A stretch of DNA of 64,000 nucleotides from Bin87 sp965220055 (lineage in GTDB: Bacteria; Chloroflexota; Dehalococcoidia; Lucifugimonadales; UBA3495): positions 3,224,001 through 3,288,000 of the forward strand of contig CBDCPE010000004.1 in NCBI GenBank assembly GCA_965220055.1, in the 5' to 3' direction. Within the stretch, counting starts at the first letter, position 1. Every line of letters starts with the position of its first letter. The notes beneath the pieces were generated by a model that saw only the letters and a list, made by a program, of their open reading frames with translations, had not been told where the DNA came from and made no database searches. Shown one piece after another: positions 25,276 to 33,751 of this stretch. Both the position numbers and the translations under genes were made by a program.

Positions 25276-26053
25276 ATGACGGCAGCGCACCGGCGCCACG
25301 ATATGACAGACGGTGTTTGGGAGCGGCTGAGGCTGTACCTGCCCGGGGGAGCAGGCAAGAGAGGTCGGCCGGCCCATGACAACCGGCGGTTTATCGACGC
25401 CGTTTGCTGGGTTCTGCGCACCGGCGCTCCCTGGCGCGATTTGCCCCCGGACTACGGAGACTGGAAGAACACCCACCGCCGCTTCTGCCGCTGGCGGGAC
25501 CGGGGTGTGTGGGCCGGACTGTTGGAGGAAGTGATGGATGACCCTGATTTCGAGTGCCTGATTTCGAGTGGCTGATGATAGACGCCAGCTACATCAAGGC
25601 CCATCCCCACAGTGCCGGCGCTCGGGGCGGAAATCAGGCTATTGCCCGCACCAAAGGGGGCTGAACAGCAAGTTGCACCTGGCGGTGGACTCCCACGGAA
25701 TGCCGGTAAGGCTGGCGGTTACTGGAGGCACGGTGGCCGACTGCTCTTTGGCGTTGCCCCTGATCGAGGGTATAGAGGCGGAGTGTCTACTGGCGGACAA
25801 AGCCTATGACACCAATGAAATCATAGCCACCGCTCGGGCATCGGGAATGAACCCGGTGATACCGCCCAAAAGCAACCGGAGGGAAAAGCGGGACTACGAC
25901 CAGGCACTGTACAAGTTGCGGCACTTGGTGGAGAACGGATTCTTGGACTTCAAGCAGTGGTGCGGAGTGGCGACCCGTTATGCCAAGAGAGCGGCGTCAT
26001 ACCTGGCCATTGGCCAACTCCGGGCAGTGATGATCTGGAGCAAACTCTTTTGA
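25276..26053 (+). pseudogene. IS427-like transposase inactivated by a 14-bp tandem duplication
   Basis: The frame opens with TDGVWERLRLYLPG and CWVLRTGAPWRDLPPDYG. At 25543-25570 the 14 bases CCTGATTTCGAGTG occur twice in a row, which shifts the frame and produces a stop soon after. Without the duplication the protein would read DFEWLMIDASYIKAHPHS, with the catalytic Asp, and then need a -1 shift at AAAGGGGG (25653-25660) to reach LNSKLHLAVDSHG and ECLLADKAYDT. The C-terminal frame itself is open to 26053. Confidence 0.85.
25543..25570 (+). repeat. 14-bp exact tandem duplication in the transposase gene
   Basis: Units 25543-25556 and 25557-25570 are both CCTGATTTCGAGTG. As 14 is not a multiple of three the duplication breaks the reading frame; its perfect identity suggests it is recent. 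Confidence 0.95.
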
Positions 26054-26106
26054 CGACACCCCCTAACAAAAGCGTCCACTCTGCGCTGTTGAACGTTGGG
26101 TTATAG

Positions 26107-26358
26107 ATGCAAATGGACCACTATCTGGATGAGGCCGTTACCAATCAATTGGCGATTTCGCCTAACGTAAGCGCATTGCTCAAAGAAGCGCGGGGCTTGG
26201 ACGGACAGGGTTACTTGGTTTGGGTCGCGACCGTGGCCAGCGAACTGATCTTGCACCCTGCCGGATACGCTGAAAACGGTTATATGGTACCGTGGGAAGA
26301 TGTGAGCGAGCCGTTCTTGCGTCGCGTGTGGCAAAAGGGCGATCCCGAACCTACATAA
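26107..26358 (+). CDS. Small hypothetical protein
   Basis: An 83-residue soluble protein with a normal composition (LDEAVTNQLAISPNVSALLKE, WEDVSEPFLRRVWQKGD). I do not recognise a family. It starts 43 bases after the IS end and has no clear ribosome site, so it may be the surviving 3' part of a longer gene whose front was lost to the IS. Confidence 0.4.
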   Translation: MQMDHYLDEAVTNQLAISPNVSALLKEARGLDGQGYLVWVATVASELILHPAGYAENGYMVPWEDVSEPFLRRVWQKGDPEPT

Positions 26359-26473
26359 TCGATTGGTGACACAGCATGATCGTGCGTCTCGCAACGCCGT
26401 CATCCACCCGCCACACAACAAAAAGTATGGAGTGACACCCACGTCGCTAATCGGACAACCACCACCGTGCCGC

Positions 26474-27838
26474 TTACGCCAATCGGGGTACGACAACTAG
26501 ACGAGCGAGTCCAGTTATGTTTTCCAACTCGTCCAAGTAGGATACGGCTTCTACCACCTTAGATACTCCCTCCGCGCCCAGAGTTTGACTGGAGAGAAGC
26601 TCGAATTTGGAGAGCAGTTCGTTCCGCGACGGCGGATTGGAAAAGTCACCGCGCTGGCTGGTTACATCGGCTTTGAGGGTCCGGCCGTCTCTCAAATGGA
26701 CAGCGACGCGGGCGGCAGGGTAGTCATACCGGCGCAGGCTCATTTCTGGGTCAGCGAGTACGGCAACGCGCTGGGCCAGATGTCTCACGTCGGGGTCACC
26801 AATCTGTTCCGGTAGGAATGCCGTGATGTCTGTCCGTCCGTGGCAGATCGCGGCGGCCACTGCGTACGGGATCGAGAACTTGGCCGCCAGCATGTTCTCG
26901 GGATGCGGATCGGCCATGATGCCGGCGATGGGCGGCGCCGTCACGGCAATGCTTTTCACGTCAGAGGCGACGAAAGGCTCGTCGCGGAGCAGGTCCTGCA
27001 CGGCGTCCAATACCGGATGGTTGTACAGGCAGCAAGCGTGGAACTTGAAGTAGTTCTGCTGGATACGCAGGTTGCCGGCCGAACCCAGGCCATCAATCAC
27101 CGCCTCCGGATCGAAGCCTTCGCCCAGGAACGTCCGGTACAGATCCGCCGGCCCGTCGGCAATCGCCGTGTAACCGCACTGGCTCAGGTGCGCGGCCATG
27201 ATGCCCTGGAAACCGGAGCGGCCGGGGTACAGGTTGCGCACCGTCGCTCCCTCCAGGCAAGGCGTCCATGTATTGGCCGGGCTCATGGACATGGCCAGGT
27301 TCATCGCCAACCTGGTTTGCGCCGCGTCGAAGCCCATTAGGCGCGCGGTTGCCGCCGCCGTCCCGATGGTTCCCCACGTGCCGTGGGAGTGCACCTCCGC
27401 CTTGACTTTAGTCGCCGTGCCGATGCGCGAAATGACCTCGTAGCCGACGATGATGCTCGCCAGCACCTCCCTGCCGCTGCGCTCCAGGTCCTCGCCCACA
27501 GCGATGGCCCCCGGCGTAACGTGGATCGACGGGTGCCCTCCGCCCAGGCGGTTGCCCTCGTCCATCTCCAGCGACACGCCGGCGGTGGCGTTGACCATGG
27601 CGGCCCACACCGGTTGCACCCGGGCGGCATGACCGAAGACGGTCGCCCTGCCAGGCCCGCTCATGGTCGCGGCGAGACCGGCGAAGTTGGCGTTTTCCGA
27701 CTGGCGGCTGCCGGCAAGGATCGCGCCGATGGTGTCCAGCACCACGTCCTTCGCTGCAGCAATCGTGGACGAGTGCAAGTCCTCCCAGCGCAATTCCGCA
27801 ACGAACTCGGCCAGCAGGTCGAGGTAATCCTTGGCCAT
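26474..27838 (-). CDS. MmgE/PrpD family protein
   Basis: MmgE/PrpD proteins include 2-methylcitrate dehydratase and cis-aconitate decarboxylase. The 454-residue product shows LDTIGAILAGSR near 33-44, SLEMDEGNRLGGGHPSIHVTPGAIAVGEDL (quoted by its ends SLEMDEGNR and HPSIHVTP, near 88-110), and KFHACCLYNHPVLDAV in the middle, the typical family landmarks. ATG at 27838 gives the standard N-terminus and has GGTGGG upstream; the open frame continues further but without homology. It starts 8 bases after the stop of the dehalogenase-like gene, so both are probably one transcript. Confidence 0.9.
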   Translation of the reverse strand: MAKDYLDLLAEFVAELRWEDLHSSTIAAAKDVVLDTIGAILAGSRQSENANFAGLAATMSGPGRATVFGHAARVQPVWAAMVNATAGVSLEMDEGNRLGGGHPSIHVTPGAIAVGEDLERSGREVLASIIVGYEVISRIGTATKVKAEVHSHGTWGTIGTAAATARLMGFDAAQTRLAMNLAMSMSPANTWTPCLEGATVRNLYPGRSGFQGIMAAHLSQCGYTAIADGPADLYRTFLGEGFDPEAVIDGLGSAGNLRIQQNYFKFHACCLYNHPVLDAVQDLLRDEPFVASDVKSIAVTAPPIAGIMADPHPENMLAAKFSIPYAVAAAICHGRTDITAFLPEQIGDPDVRHLAQRVAVLADPEMSLRRYDYPAARVAVHLRDGRTLKADVTSQRGDFSNPPSRNELLSKFELLSSQTLGAEGVSKVVEAVSYLDELENITGLARLVVVPRLA

Positions 27839-27846
27839 AATCCCAC

Positions 27847-28725
27847 CTACCGCGTGAAGAATTCGTGGAGAAGACGATACGCGTCGTCCGGCAATTCCTC
27901 CGCAATGTAATGACCGGAGGGAAGGGACTGCCCTTCCACGTTGTTGGAATAGTTCCGCCACACTCCGAGAACGTCCTGCGTCCGCCCCACGTACCCTCGG
28001 TCGCTCCACAGTGCCAAGTGCGGACAGTTGACCTTGTTCTCGAAGTCGGCCTCGTCGTGCTCCAGGTCGATGCTCGCGCCGGCGCGGTAGTCCTCGCACG
28101 CCCCGTGAATGGCTTCGGGGTTGCTGAAGCAACGCACGTATTCTTCCACCGCCTCCGGCGAGAACACCGTTTCAGCGTTCCGCTCCCGCATGAACCGCGA
28201 GCGTATGTAGTAGTCGGGATCGGCTCCGATGACCCGCTCGGGAAAGTCGTAGGGCTGGATCAGGAAGAACCAGTGGTAGGTATTGGTTGCCATTTCCTTG
28301 TCGACGATGCTGAACATGTGGCGCGTGGGCACAATGTCCAGCGTCGCCAACCGCAACACGCGCTCGGGATGGTCCTTGGTCAGCCGATGGGCGACCCGAG
28401 CGCCCCGGTCGTGGCTACCCAGGAAGAAGGTATCAAACCCAAGGTGCGTCATGGCGTCGACCAAGTCTTGTGCCATCGCGCGCTTCGAATGGTTGAAGTG
28501 CTCCGGGTCGCCCTTGGGCTTGCCGCTGTCCCCGTAGCCACGCAGGTCCGCCGCGACCACCGTGAAGTCCTCGGCAAGCCTCGGCGCGACCTTGTGCCAC
28601 ATGGTGTGCGTCTGCGGGTAACCATGCAGCAACAGCAGAGGAGGACCGCTGCCGCCCTTCACCAGGTTCACCGCCTCGCCGCTGGTCTCCACGAGCATAC
28701 GCTCAAATCCCTCGAACAAAGCCAT
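27847..28725 (-). CDS. Fluoroacetate dehalogenase-like alpha/beta hydrolase
   Basis: A 292-residue alpha/beta hydrolase whose active-site pattern follows fluoroacetate dehalogenase FAcD nearly position for position: nucleophile D106 and carboxylate-binding R107/R110 in SHDRGARVAHR, acid D130 in LATLDIVPT, halide pocket H151/W152 in TYHWFF and Y213 in CEDYRAG, base H272 in SGHYIAEELPD. In FAcD the His-Trp-Tyr trio holds fluoride, which most haloalkane dehalogenases and epoxide hydrolases lack. Dehalogenation of haloacetates is therefore the best guess. AAGGAG lies six bases before the ATG. Likely co-transcribed with the PrpD gene; divergent from the flavin enzyme gene. Confidence 0.88.
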   Translation of the reverse strand: MALFEGFERMLVETSGEAVNLVKGGSGPPLLLLHGYPQTHTMWHKVAPRLAEDFTVVAADLRGYGDSGKPKGDPEHFNHSKRAMAQDLVDAMTHLGFDTFFLGSHDRGARVAHRLTKDHPERVLRLATLDIVPTRHMFSIVDKEMATNTYHWFFLIQPYDFPERVIGADPDYYIRSRFMRERNAETVFSPEAVEEYVRCFSNPEAIHGACEDYRAGASIDLEHDEADFENKVNCPHLALWSDRGYVGRTQDVLGVWRNYSNNVEGQSLPSGHYIAEELPDDAYRLLHEFFTR

Positions 28726-28829
28726 CTTTCGCTCCTTGGCGTCTCTTGATTGAGTGCGGGCCACTCGCCTGTAGGCCGATACATAATGCGTCGGTGCACC
28801 GTTGATGTAAATACCTTCCTGCGCGCCCT

Positions 28830-28858
28830 TTGACAGCATATTCACGCCCGTGTACCGT
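28830..28858 (+). promoter_or_regulatory. Promoter for the flavin-enzyme/hydantoinase unit
   Basis: Perfect -35 TTGACA (28830-28835), 17-base spacer and a weak -10 TACCGT (28853-28858), about 40 bases before the ATG at 28897. The other half of this 170-base interval must hold the divergent promoter of the dehalogenase-like gene, which I could not pick out. Confidence 0.45.
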
Positions 28859-28896
28859 AAGCTTGAAACCGCCGGAACGGCCCTTTGAGAGCGTAA

Positions 28897-30069
28897 ATGA
28901 CCACCACTTCGGTACCGAACAACATCGCCCACTACCTCGACGCGGCTCGACCCTTCGTGGCTCGCGTAGACGAGGCCGCCGACTGGATCGACGCCGAGCG
29001 GCAGATGCCGCCCGACCTCGCCGCCGACATGGCCGACGCCGGGTTCTTCCGCCTGCTGCTGACCCGCGACCTGGGCGGCGCCGAGCTGGCGCATCCTGAC
29101 TTTCTCCGGATACTGGAGCAGTTTGCTGCAGTGGACGCAAGCGTCGCTTGGTGCCTCAATCAAAACAACGTCTTCGCCACCAGCGCGGCCCGGATGCCGG
29201 TGGACACGGCGCATCTCATCTGGGACGAGCCTCGCGCCGTCGTCACCAACGGGCCACCTACAGGATCCTGCCTCGCCACTCCCGTCGAAGGCGGCTACCG
29301 CCTGAACGGGCGATGGAACCTGAGCAGCGGCAGCGACCACGCCACCTGGATCGCCGCGCTGTCGCCTGTGGCCAAGGGCGGGCAGAACGGCGCCACCGCC
29401 AGCGATCAGGGGCCGCGCATCTTGCTGATGCCCAAGGCGGAGGTCCATATCGTCGACCTGTGGCACACGGCCGGCCTCCGAGGCACCGGCAGTTTCAGCT
29501 TCGACGTCGACGACCTCTTCGTACCTGAGCAGCGCACGTACGCCCAGGACGGACCGTCGCGAACCGAGGGCCCACTTTATGTCGTGCCCCGAACGCTGCT
29601 CTTCGCCACGGGGTTCGCCACCGTTGCGCTCGGGGTGGCGCGCAAGAGTCTGGACATTGCCATCGGCGTGGGAGGCAGCCGGATGCCCTACCGCTCGGGT
29701 GTTTTACTCCGCGACCAGCAGACCACGCAGCGCACCATCGGCGAGGCTCACGCCCAGCACAGTTCAGCGCGCGCTTTCCTGAAGGAGGCACACGCCCGGC
29801 TGTGGGATTCAGCCGGCACCAAGGGCACGCTCACCACGGACGAGCGCATCCAGCTCCGGGTAGCAGCCACCCACGCCATCCGCACATCGGCGCAGGTGGT
29901 GGACGCAGCCTACACACTGTGCGGGGCTAGCGGGATTTTCCAGTCCAACCCCATCCAGCGGCGGTTCCAGGATATACACGTCATCACCCAGCATGTCCAA
30001 GGACACTACGTGCACTACGAGACCGCCGGCCAATTCGTGCTGGGGTTGGAACCACAGGGCGTTTTCTAG
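28897..30069 (+). CDS. Acyl-CoA dehydrogenase-fold flavoprotein, group D monooxygenase-like
   Basis: A 390-residue protein with the acyl-CoA dehydrogenase fold: helical N-domain with MPPDLAADMADAGFFRLLLTRDLGG quoted by its start MPPDLAADM, beta domain (WNLSSGSDHATWIAAL, AGLRGTGSFSFDVDDLFVP) and C-terminal helices ending in FQDIHVITQHVQGHYVHYE. The combination GTGS plus the C-terminal histidines and the missing catalytic Glu of dehydrogenases suits two-component flavin monooxygenases (HsaA, DszC, HpaB-like) that use FMNH2 from a separate reductase. No reductase gene is adjacent. It heads a run of four same-strand genes. Confidence 0.88.
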   Translation: MTTTSVPNNIAHYLDAARPFVARVDEAADWIDAERQMPPDLAADMADAGFFRLLLTRDLGGAELAHPDFLRILEQFAAVDASVAWCLNQNNVFATSAARMPVDTAHLIWDEPRAVVTNGPPTGSCLATPVEGGYRLNGRWNLSSGSDHATWIAALSPVAKGGQNGATASDQGPRILLMPKAEVHIVDLWHTAGLRGTGSFSFDVDDLFVPEQRTYAQDGPSRTEGPLYVVPRTLLFATGFATVALGVARKSLDIAIGVGGSRMPYRSGVLLRDQQTTQRTIGEAHAQHSSARAFLKEAHARLWDSAGTKGTLTTDERIQLRVAATHAIRTSAQVVDAAYTLCGASGIFQSNPIQRRFQDIHVITQHVQGHYVHYETAGQFVLGLEPQGVF

Positions 30070-30086
30070 CAGAAGGAGGTGTCGCC

Positions 30087-31505
30087 ATGGCCGCGAATCA
30101 TGTGGATACGGTCATCGTAGGCGGGCAGATCGTAACTTCGTCACAGGTGTACGAGAGCTCCATCGCCGTCTCCGGCGAGAAGATCGTTGCCATCGGCCCC
30201 GAAGGTTACCTACCGCCGGCCGATCGCTACATCGACGCCGCCGGCAAGTTCGTGCTTCCCGGCCTGATCGACAGCCACGTCCACCTGGACGGGCACGACG
30301 ACTACGCCCTGGGCTCGTTGTCCGCTGCCCGCGCCGGCCTGACCACCCTGGTACCTTTCGGCACCTACCGGTTGGAGGGCGACGAGACACTGCCGCAGGC
30401 CGTCCATCGCACTCGCGAAACCGTCGAACAGGCCGCTCTGACAGACTTCGCCTTCCATTTCATCCTGCAGAACCGGCCCAGCATTCTGTCCGGTTTGCCC
30501 GAGGCCGTCGACCTCGGCGTCAAGTCCTTCAAAATGTTCATGACCTACAAGAAACGTCCCGGTAGGATGTGCGACGACGACTACATCTGCGAGACGATGG
30601 ACCTGGTGGGCCGTGGCGGCGGCGTCCTTCAACTCCATTGCGAAAGCGGCAACATCATCGAATACCTCGAGAACAAGCTCATGGCCGAAGGCCATACGCA
30701 CCCCACCGATTTCCCCACGGCTTGCCCCGACTGGGCTGAAGAGGAAGCCATCAACCGCGCCGTTAAGATGAGTGCCGCCACCCGCTGCCCCACCTACGTC
30801 GTACACCTCAGCACCCAGCTGGGTTTGGAGCGCATAAAACAGGCTCAGAGCCTCGGGCAACGGGTGTGGACGGAGACGTGCCCCCAGTACCTTCTCCTGT
30901 CCGACGCCCAGATGGCGGAGCGCGGCCCATTGGCAAAGATCGGCCCGCCGTTGCGGCCCGACGACGGACCCGACCGCGACGCATTGTGGGAAGGGTTGCG
31001 CCAGGGCCACGTGTCCATCGTCGCCAGCGACCACTCGCCACATCCCCAGGAACTCAAGCAGCCCGGTTGGGACAACATCTTCGTCGACGCCAACGGCATG
31101 TCGGTACCCTTCGGCTCCCCGGGCATCGAGACCGTTGTCCCCTTGATGTACAGCGAAGGCGTGGTAAAGCGTGGCCTCCCCATCTGGTGGCTGGCCCGCG
31201 TCATGGCTGAAAATCCGGCCCGCATATTCGGCATCTACCCGCGCAAGGGCGTCATCCAGGTGGGATCCGACGCCGACTTTCTGATCCTGGATCCCAACGG
31301 CGACCGTATCGTCACCGCGAGCGACCATCACAGCAACGCCGGATACACCCTGTTTGAAGGCTGGCGCGTCAACGGCCGCCCCTGGATGACCATGCTGCGG
31401 GGCCAGGTGCTGCTGCAGGATGGTGAACTGCAGCAAAACCCCGGCTACGGCACATTCCTCGAGAGCGGCTCGCCCCGTGCGCCGTTGGGCGGTCCGGTCG
31501 ATTAG
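30087..31505 (+). CDS. Dihydropyrimidinase/hydantoinase-like amidohydrolase
   Basis: Cyclic amide hydrolase with a complete binuclear metal site: H64 and H66 (HVHLD), carbamylated K149 in KSFKMFMTYK, H184 (LHCESG), H240 (VHLST) and D315 (ASDHSPH). Length 472 fits dihydropyrimidinase, D-hydantoinase and allantoinase. AAGGAGG is well placed before the ATG, 17 bases after the upstream stop. An amidase two genes further could act on the ring-opened product, so a cyclic imide or hydantoin pathway is a sensible hypothesis. Confidence 0.92.
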   Translation: MAANHVDTVIVGGQIVTSSQVYESSIAVSGEKIVAIGPEGYLPPADRYIDAAGKFVLPGLIDSHVHLDGHDDYALGSLSAARAGLTTLVPFGTYRLEGDETLPQAVHRTRETVEQAALTDFAFHFILQNRPSILSGLPEAVDLGVKSFKMFMTYKKRPGRMCDDDYICETMDLVGRGGGVLQLHCESGNIIEYLENKLMAEGHTHPTDFPTACPDWAEEEAINRAVKMSAATRCPTYVVHLSTQLGLERIKQAQSLGQRVWTETCPQYLLLSDAQMAERGPLAKIGPPLRPDDGPDRDALWEGLRQGHVSIVASDHSPHPQELKQPGWDNIFVDANGMSVPFGSPGIETVVPLMYSEGVVKRGLPIWWLARVMAENPARIFGIYPRKGVIQVGSDADFLILDPNGDRIVTASDHHSNAGYTLFEGWRVNGRPWMTMLRGQVLLQDGELQQNPGYGTFLESGSPRAPLGGPVD

Positions 31506-31513
31506 TCGATTAA

Positions 31514-32561
31514 ATGAAGATAACCGACGTTACCGCCGCATATCCCAAGTATCGGTACGTCGTTCCGTCCTGGCGAACCCATTTCTGGCAGATCGTCGTC
31601 CGCGTTGAGACGGACACCGGAGCCACCGGGTTTGGGTACGGTGGTGGCGGGGTGGCCGGCGTAGAAATCGTCAACCGCCATTTCCACGAACTGCTGATGG
31701 GTCGCGAGATAAACAGCCTGCCGGACATCGCCGACACCTGGGACTACCTTTACGAACAATCCTTCCCCACGGGCGCAAGGGCCTGGCCATCATGGCCCTC
31801 AGCGGTGTCGACCTCGCTCTCTACGACCTGCTCGCCAAGGCTGAGAATCAGCCCGTGTACGAACTACTGGGCGGTGCGCGGAAGCCCAGCGTCCTTGCCT
31901 ATGCCACGGGCCCAGAGTCGGAAACGTACCGCGACCTCGGCTTCCGCGCCCACAAGTTCCCCCACCGGTGGGCTGGAGCCGCCGACTACGAAACGGCCGC
32001 AGCCGCGGTTGCCAAAGCCCGCAGTCTCTACGGCGCGGATGCCCGCGTAATGGTCGATTGCTATATGTCGTGGGATGCGGAGGTCACCACCCGCATGGCC
32101 AACATCCTGTCCGAATACAACCTGTACTGGTACGAAGACGTGCTGACCCCCGACGATCTGGCAGGCCAGGCCGATCTGCGGCCGGTGGCCGCTCCCACCC
32201 TCATCGCCGGCGGCGAGCACGAGTTCACTCACTTCGGTTTTGCGGACATCGCCCGCGCCAACGCCCTAGGCCTGTGGCAGCCCGATATAACGTGGTGCGG
32301 CGGGATCACGGCAGGCCTCCGCATAATCGACCTCGCCCGGGACGCCGGAGTCCCAGTGTCTCCCCACCGGGGCGCCGAAGTCTGGGGCCTGCATCTTATA
32401 GCCGCCAGCGAATGGGCCGATTTCGCCGAGTATCACTCCGACCACATCTCTGTTCGCCGCGGGACGCGCTCTGGCACGACGAGCCTGAGCCGCAGGACGG
32501 TTACATCGCCCCGTCCGATCGCCCGGGCTTCGGTGTCACCCTGAATGAGGAAATGCTGTAA
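31514..32561 (+). pseudogene. Enolase-superfamily gene with two frameshifts
   Basis: N-terminal domain reads MKITDVTAAYPKYRYVVPSW to about residue 87, then the frame changes by one base near 31771 (ACGGGCGCAAGGG where TACGGGCGCAAGGG is expected) to LAIMALSGVDLALYDLLAKA and the barrel: KFPHRW (KxxxRW in place of KxK), DCYMSWD, WYEDVLTPDD, AGGEHEF and SPHRGAEVWGLH. A second change near 32465 leads to the normal ending DGYIAPSDRPGFGVTLNEEML. The overall plan is that of rhamnonate or tartrate dehydratase-like enzymes. Both shifts are single-base and may be assembly errors. Ends 2 bases before the amidase start. Confidence 0.8.
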
Positions 32562-32563
32562 AC

Positions 32564-33751
32564 ATGGCCGGTCCACTCAACGCCTTTGTTCCCGAAAGTA
32601 CCGCCCACCTGGCCGGCTCCGACAACGGACCATTGTCCGGCCTCACGTTCGCGGCCAAGGACATCTTTGACATCGCGGGGCACGTCACCGGCTGCGGAAA
32701 TCCGCATTGGTTGGCAACCCACGGCCCGGCCGAATCCACCGCCTGGGTGGTGCAACGACTGGTCGACGCCGGCGCGTCCATGGTCGGCAAAACCATAACC
32801 GACGAGCTAACCCGTGGGATATTCGGCGAGAACGTACACTACGGCACCCCCGTCAATCCCCGCGCTCCCGGCCGCGTCCCGGGCGGTTCCTCCAGCGGCT
32901 CCGCCTCGGCCGTGGCCGGTGAGTTGGTGGATTTCGCACTGGGTTCCGACACCGGCGGCTCCGTGCGCGTGCCGTCCAGCTTCTGCGGCCTGTTCGGGCT
33001 GCGGCCCACACACGGCCGAACCCCGCTCCACGGTATGCTGCTGCAAGCTCCCACGTTCGACACCATCGGCTGGTTTGCCCGCGATGCCGATACCTTCGCC
33101 CGCGTGGGCTCCATTGTCCTCCCGCCCGGTCCGATGACTCGGCGTCCTCAGCACCTGATCATCGTCGAAGACGCCTTCGAGCTTGCTGAAGGGGACACGC
33201 GCCACGCTTTGGAAGCTGTTCTGGAGAAAGTTGCCACGTTTTTCACCACGTTATCAACTCTACGACTTTCACCCACGAGCCTAGAGGAGTGGTCTAGCCA
33301 CCAGCAGGTTCTGCAAAGCCGTGAGGCGTGGGAGTCGGCGCGCGACTGGATCGACCAGGCGAATCCGGCGTTCAGCTTTGAGGTGTCCGACCGCTATGCC
33401 CTAGCACGTGCGGTCACGGATCACCAGATTGGCGTCGCGCAGGCCGGCCGCGACACGGTCGTCGCACGTATGAATGAGGTTTTCGATGGCAGTGACGTCG
33501 TGGTATGCCTGCCCACCACCATTGCTCCGGCCCCTCCGGTTGGGCAAAGAGTCTCCGAGCGCCACACGCTGCGGCTGCGCAACAGCGCGCTCACATCCAT
33601 AGCCGGAAACACCGGCCGCCCCCAGATCAGTTTGCCCTTAGCCGAAGTTGGCGGCCTGCCCGTCGGCTTGTCGCTGCTGGGAGACTACGGGGCCGACGAG
33701 CAACTGATCGCGTTGGCGAGAGAGATCTCGGACTCTTTCGTCACTTGTTGA
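32564..33751 (+). CDS. Amidase-signature enzyme
   Basis: Amidase with the Ser-cisSer-Lys triad: K32 in AAKDIFD, cis-Ser within GGSSSGSASAVAG (about 108-120), and nucleophile S133 in SDTGGSVRVPSSFCG. The 395 residues compare with 400-500 in the family; the C-terminal region ending GRPQISLPLAEVGGLPVGLSLLG is intact. It follows the enolase-superfamily gene directly (ATG 2 bases after its stop). Its 3' end overlaps the convergent ThDP gene by 11 bases. Substrate unknown, but the hydantoinase upstream suggests small amides or carbamoyl compounds. Confidence 0.93.
   Translation: MAGPLNAFVPESTAHLAGSDNGPLSGLTFAAKDIFDIAGHVTGCGNPHWLATHGPAESTAWVVQRLVDAGASMVGKTITDELTRGIFGENVHYGTPVNPRAPGRVPGGSSSGSASAVAGELVDFALGSDTGGSVRVPSSFCGLFGLRPTHGRTPLHGMLLQAPTFDTIGWFARDADTFARVGSIVLPPGPMTRRPQHLIIVEDAFELAEGDTRHALEAVLEKVATFFTTLSTLRLSPTSLEEWSSHQQVLQSREAWESARDWIDQANPAFSFEVSDRYALARAVTDHQIGVAQAGRDTVVARMNEVFDGSDVVVCLPTTIAPAPPVGQRVSERHTLRLRNSALTSIAGNTGRPQISLPLAEVGGLPVGLSLLGDYGADEQLIALAREISDSFVTC

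Larger units (their letters stand above)
25206..26063 (+). mobile_element. IS5-family (IS427-like) element (858 bp)
   Basis: Perfect terminal repeats GGGGGTGTCGTCAAAA at 25206 and the complement ending at 26063, with TA on each side (25204-25205 and 26064-26065). Size and paired frames fit the IS427 group of IS5. It is different in sequence from the pair at 17440-19130. Confidence 0.9.

Noticed and set aside
30210..31436. 408-codon minus-strand open frame
   Set aside because: Antisense shadow of the hydantoinase gene, which carries a full metal site.
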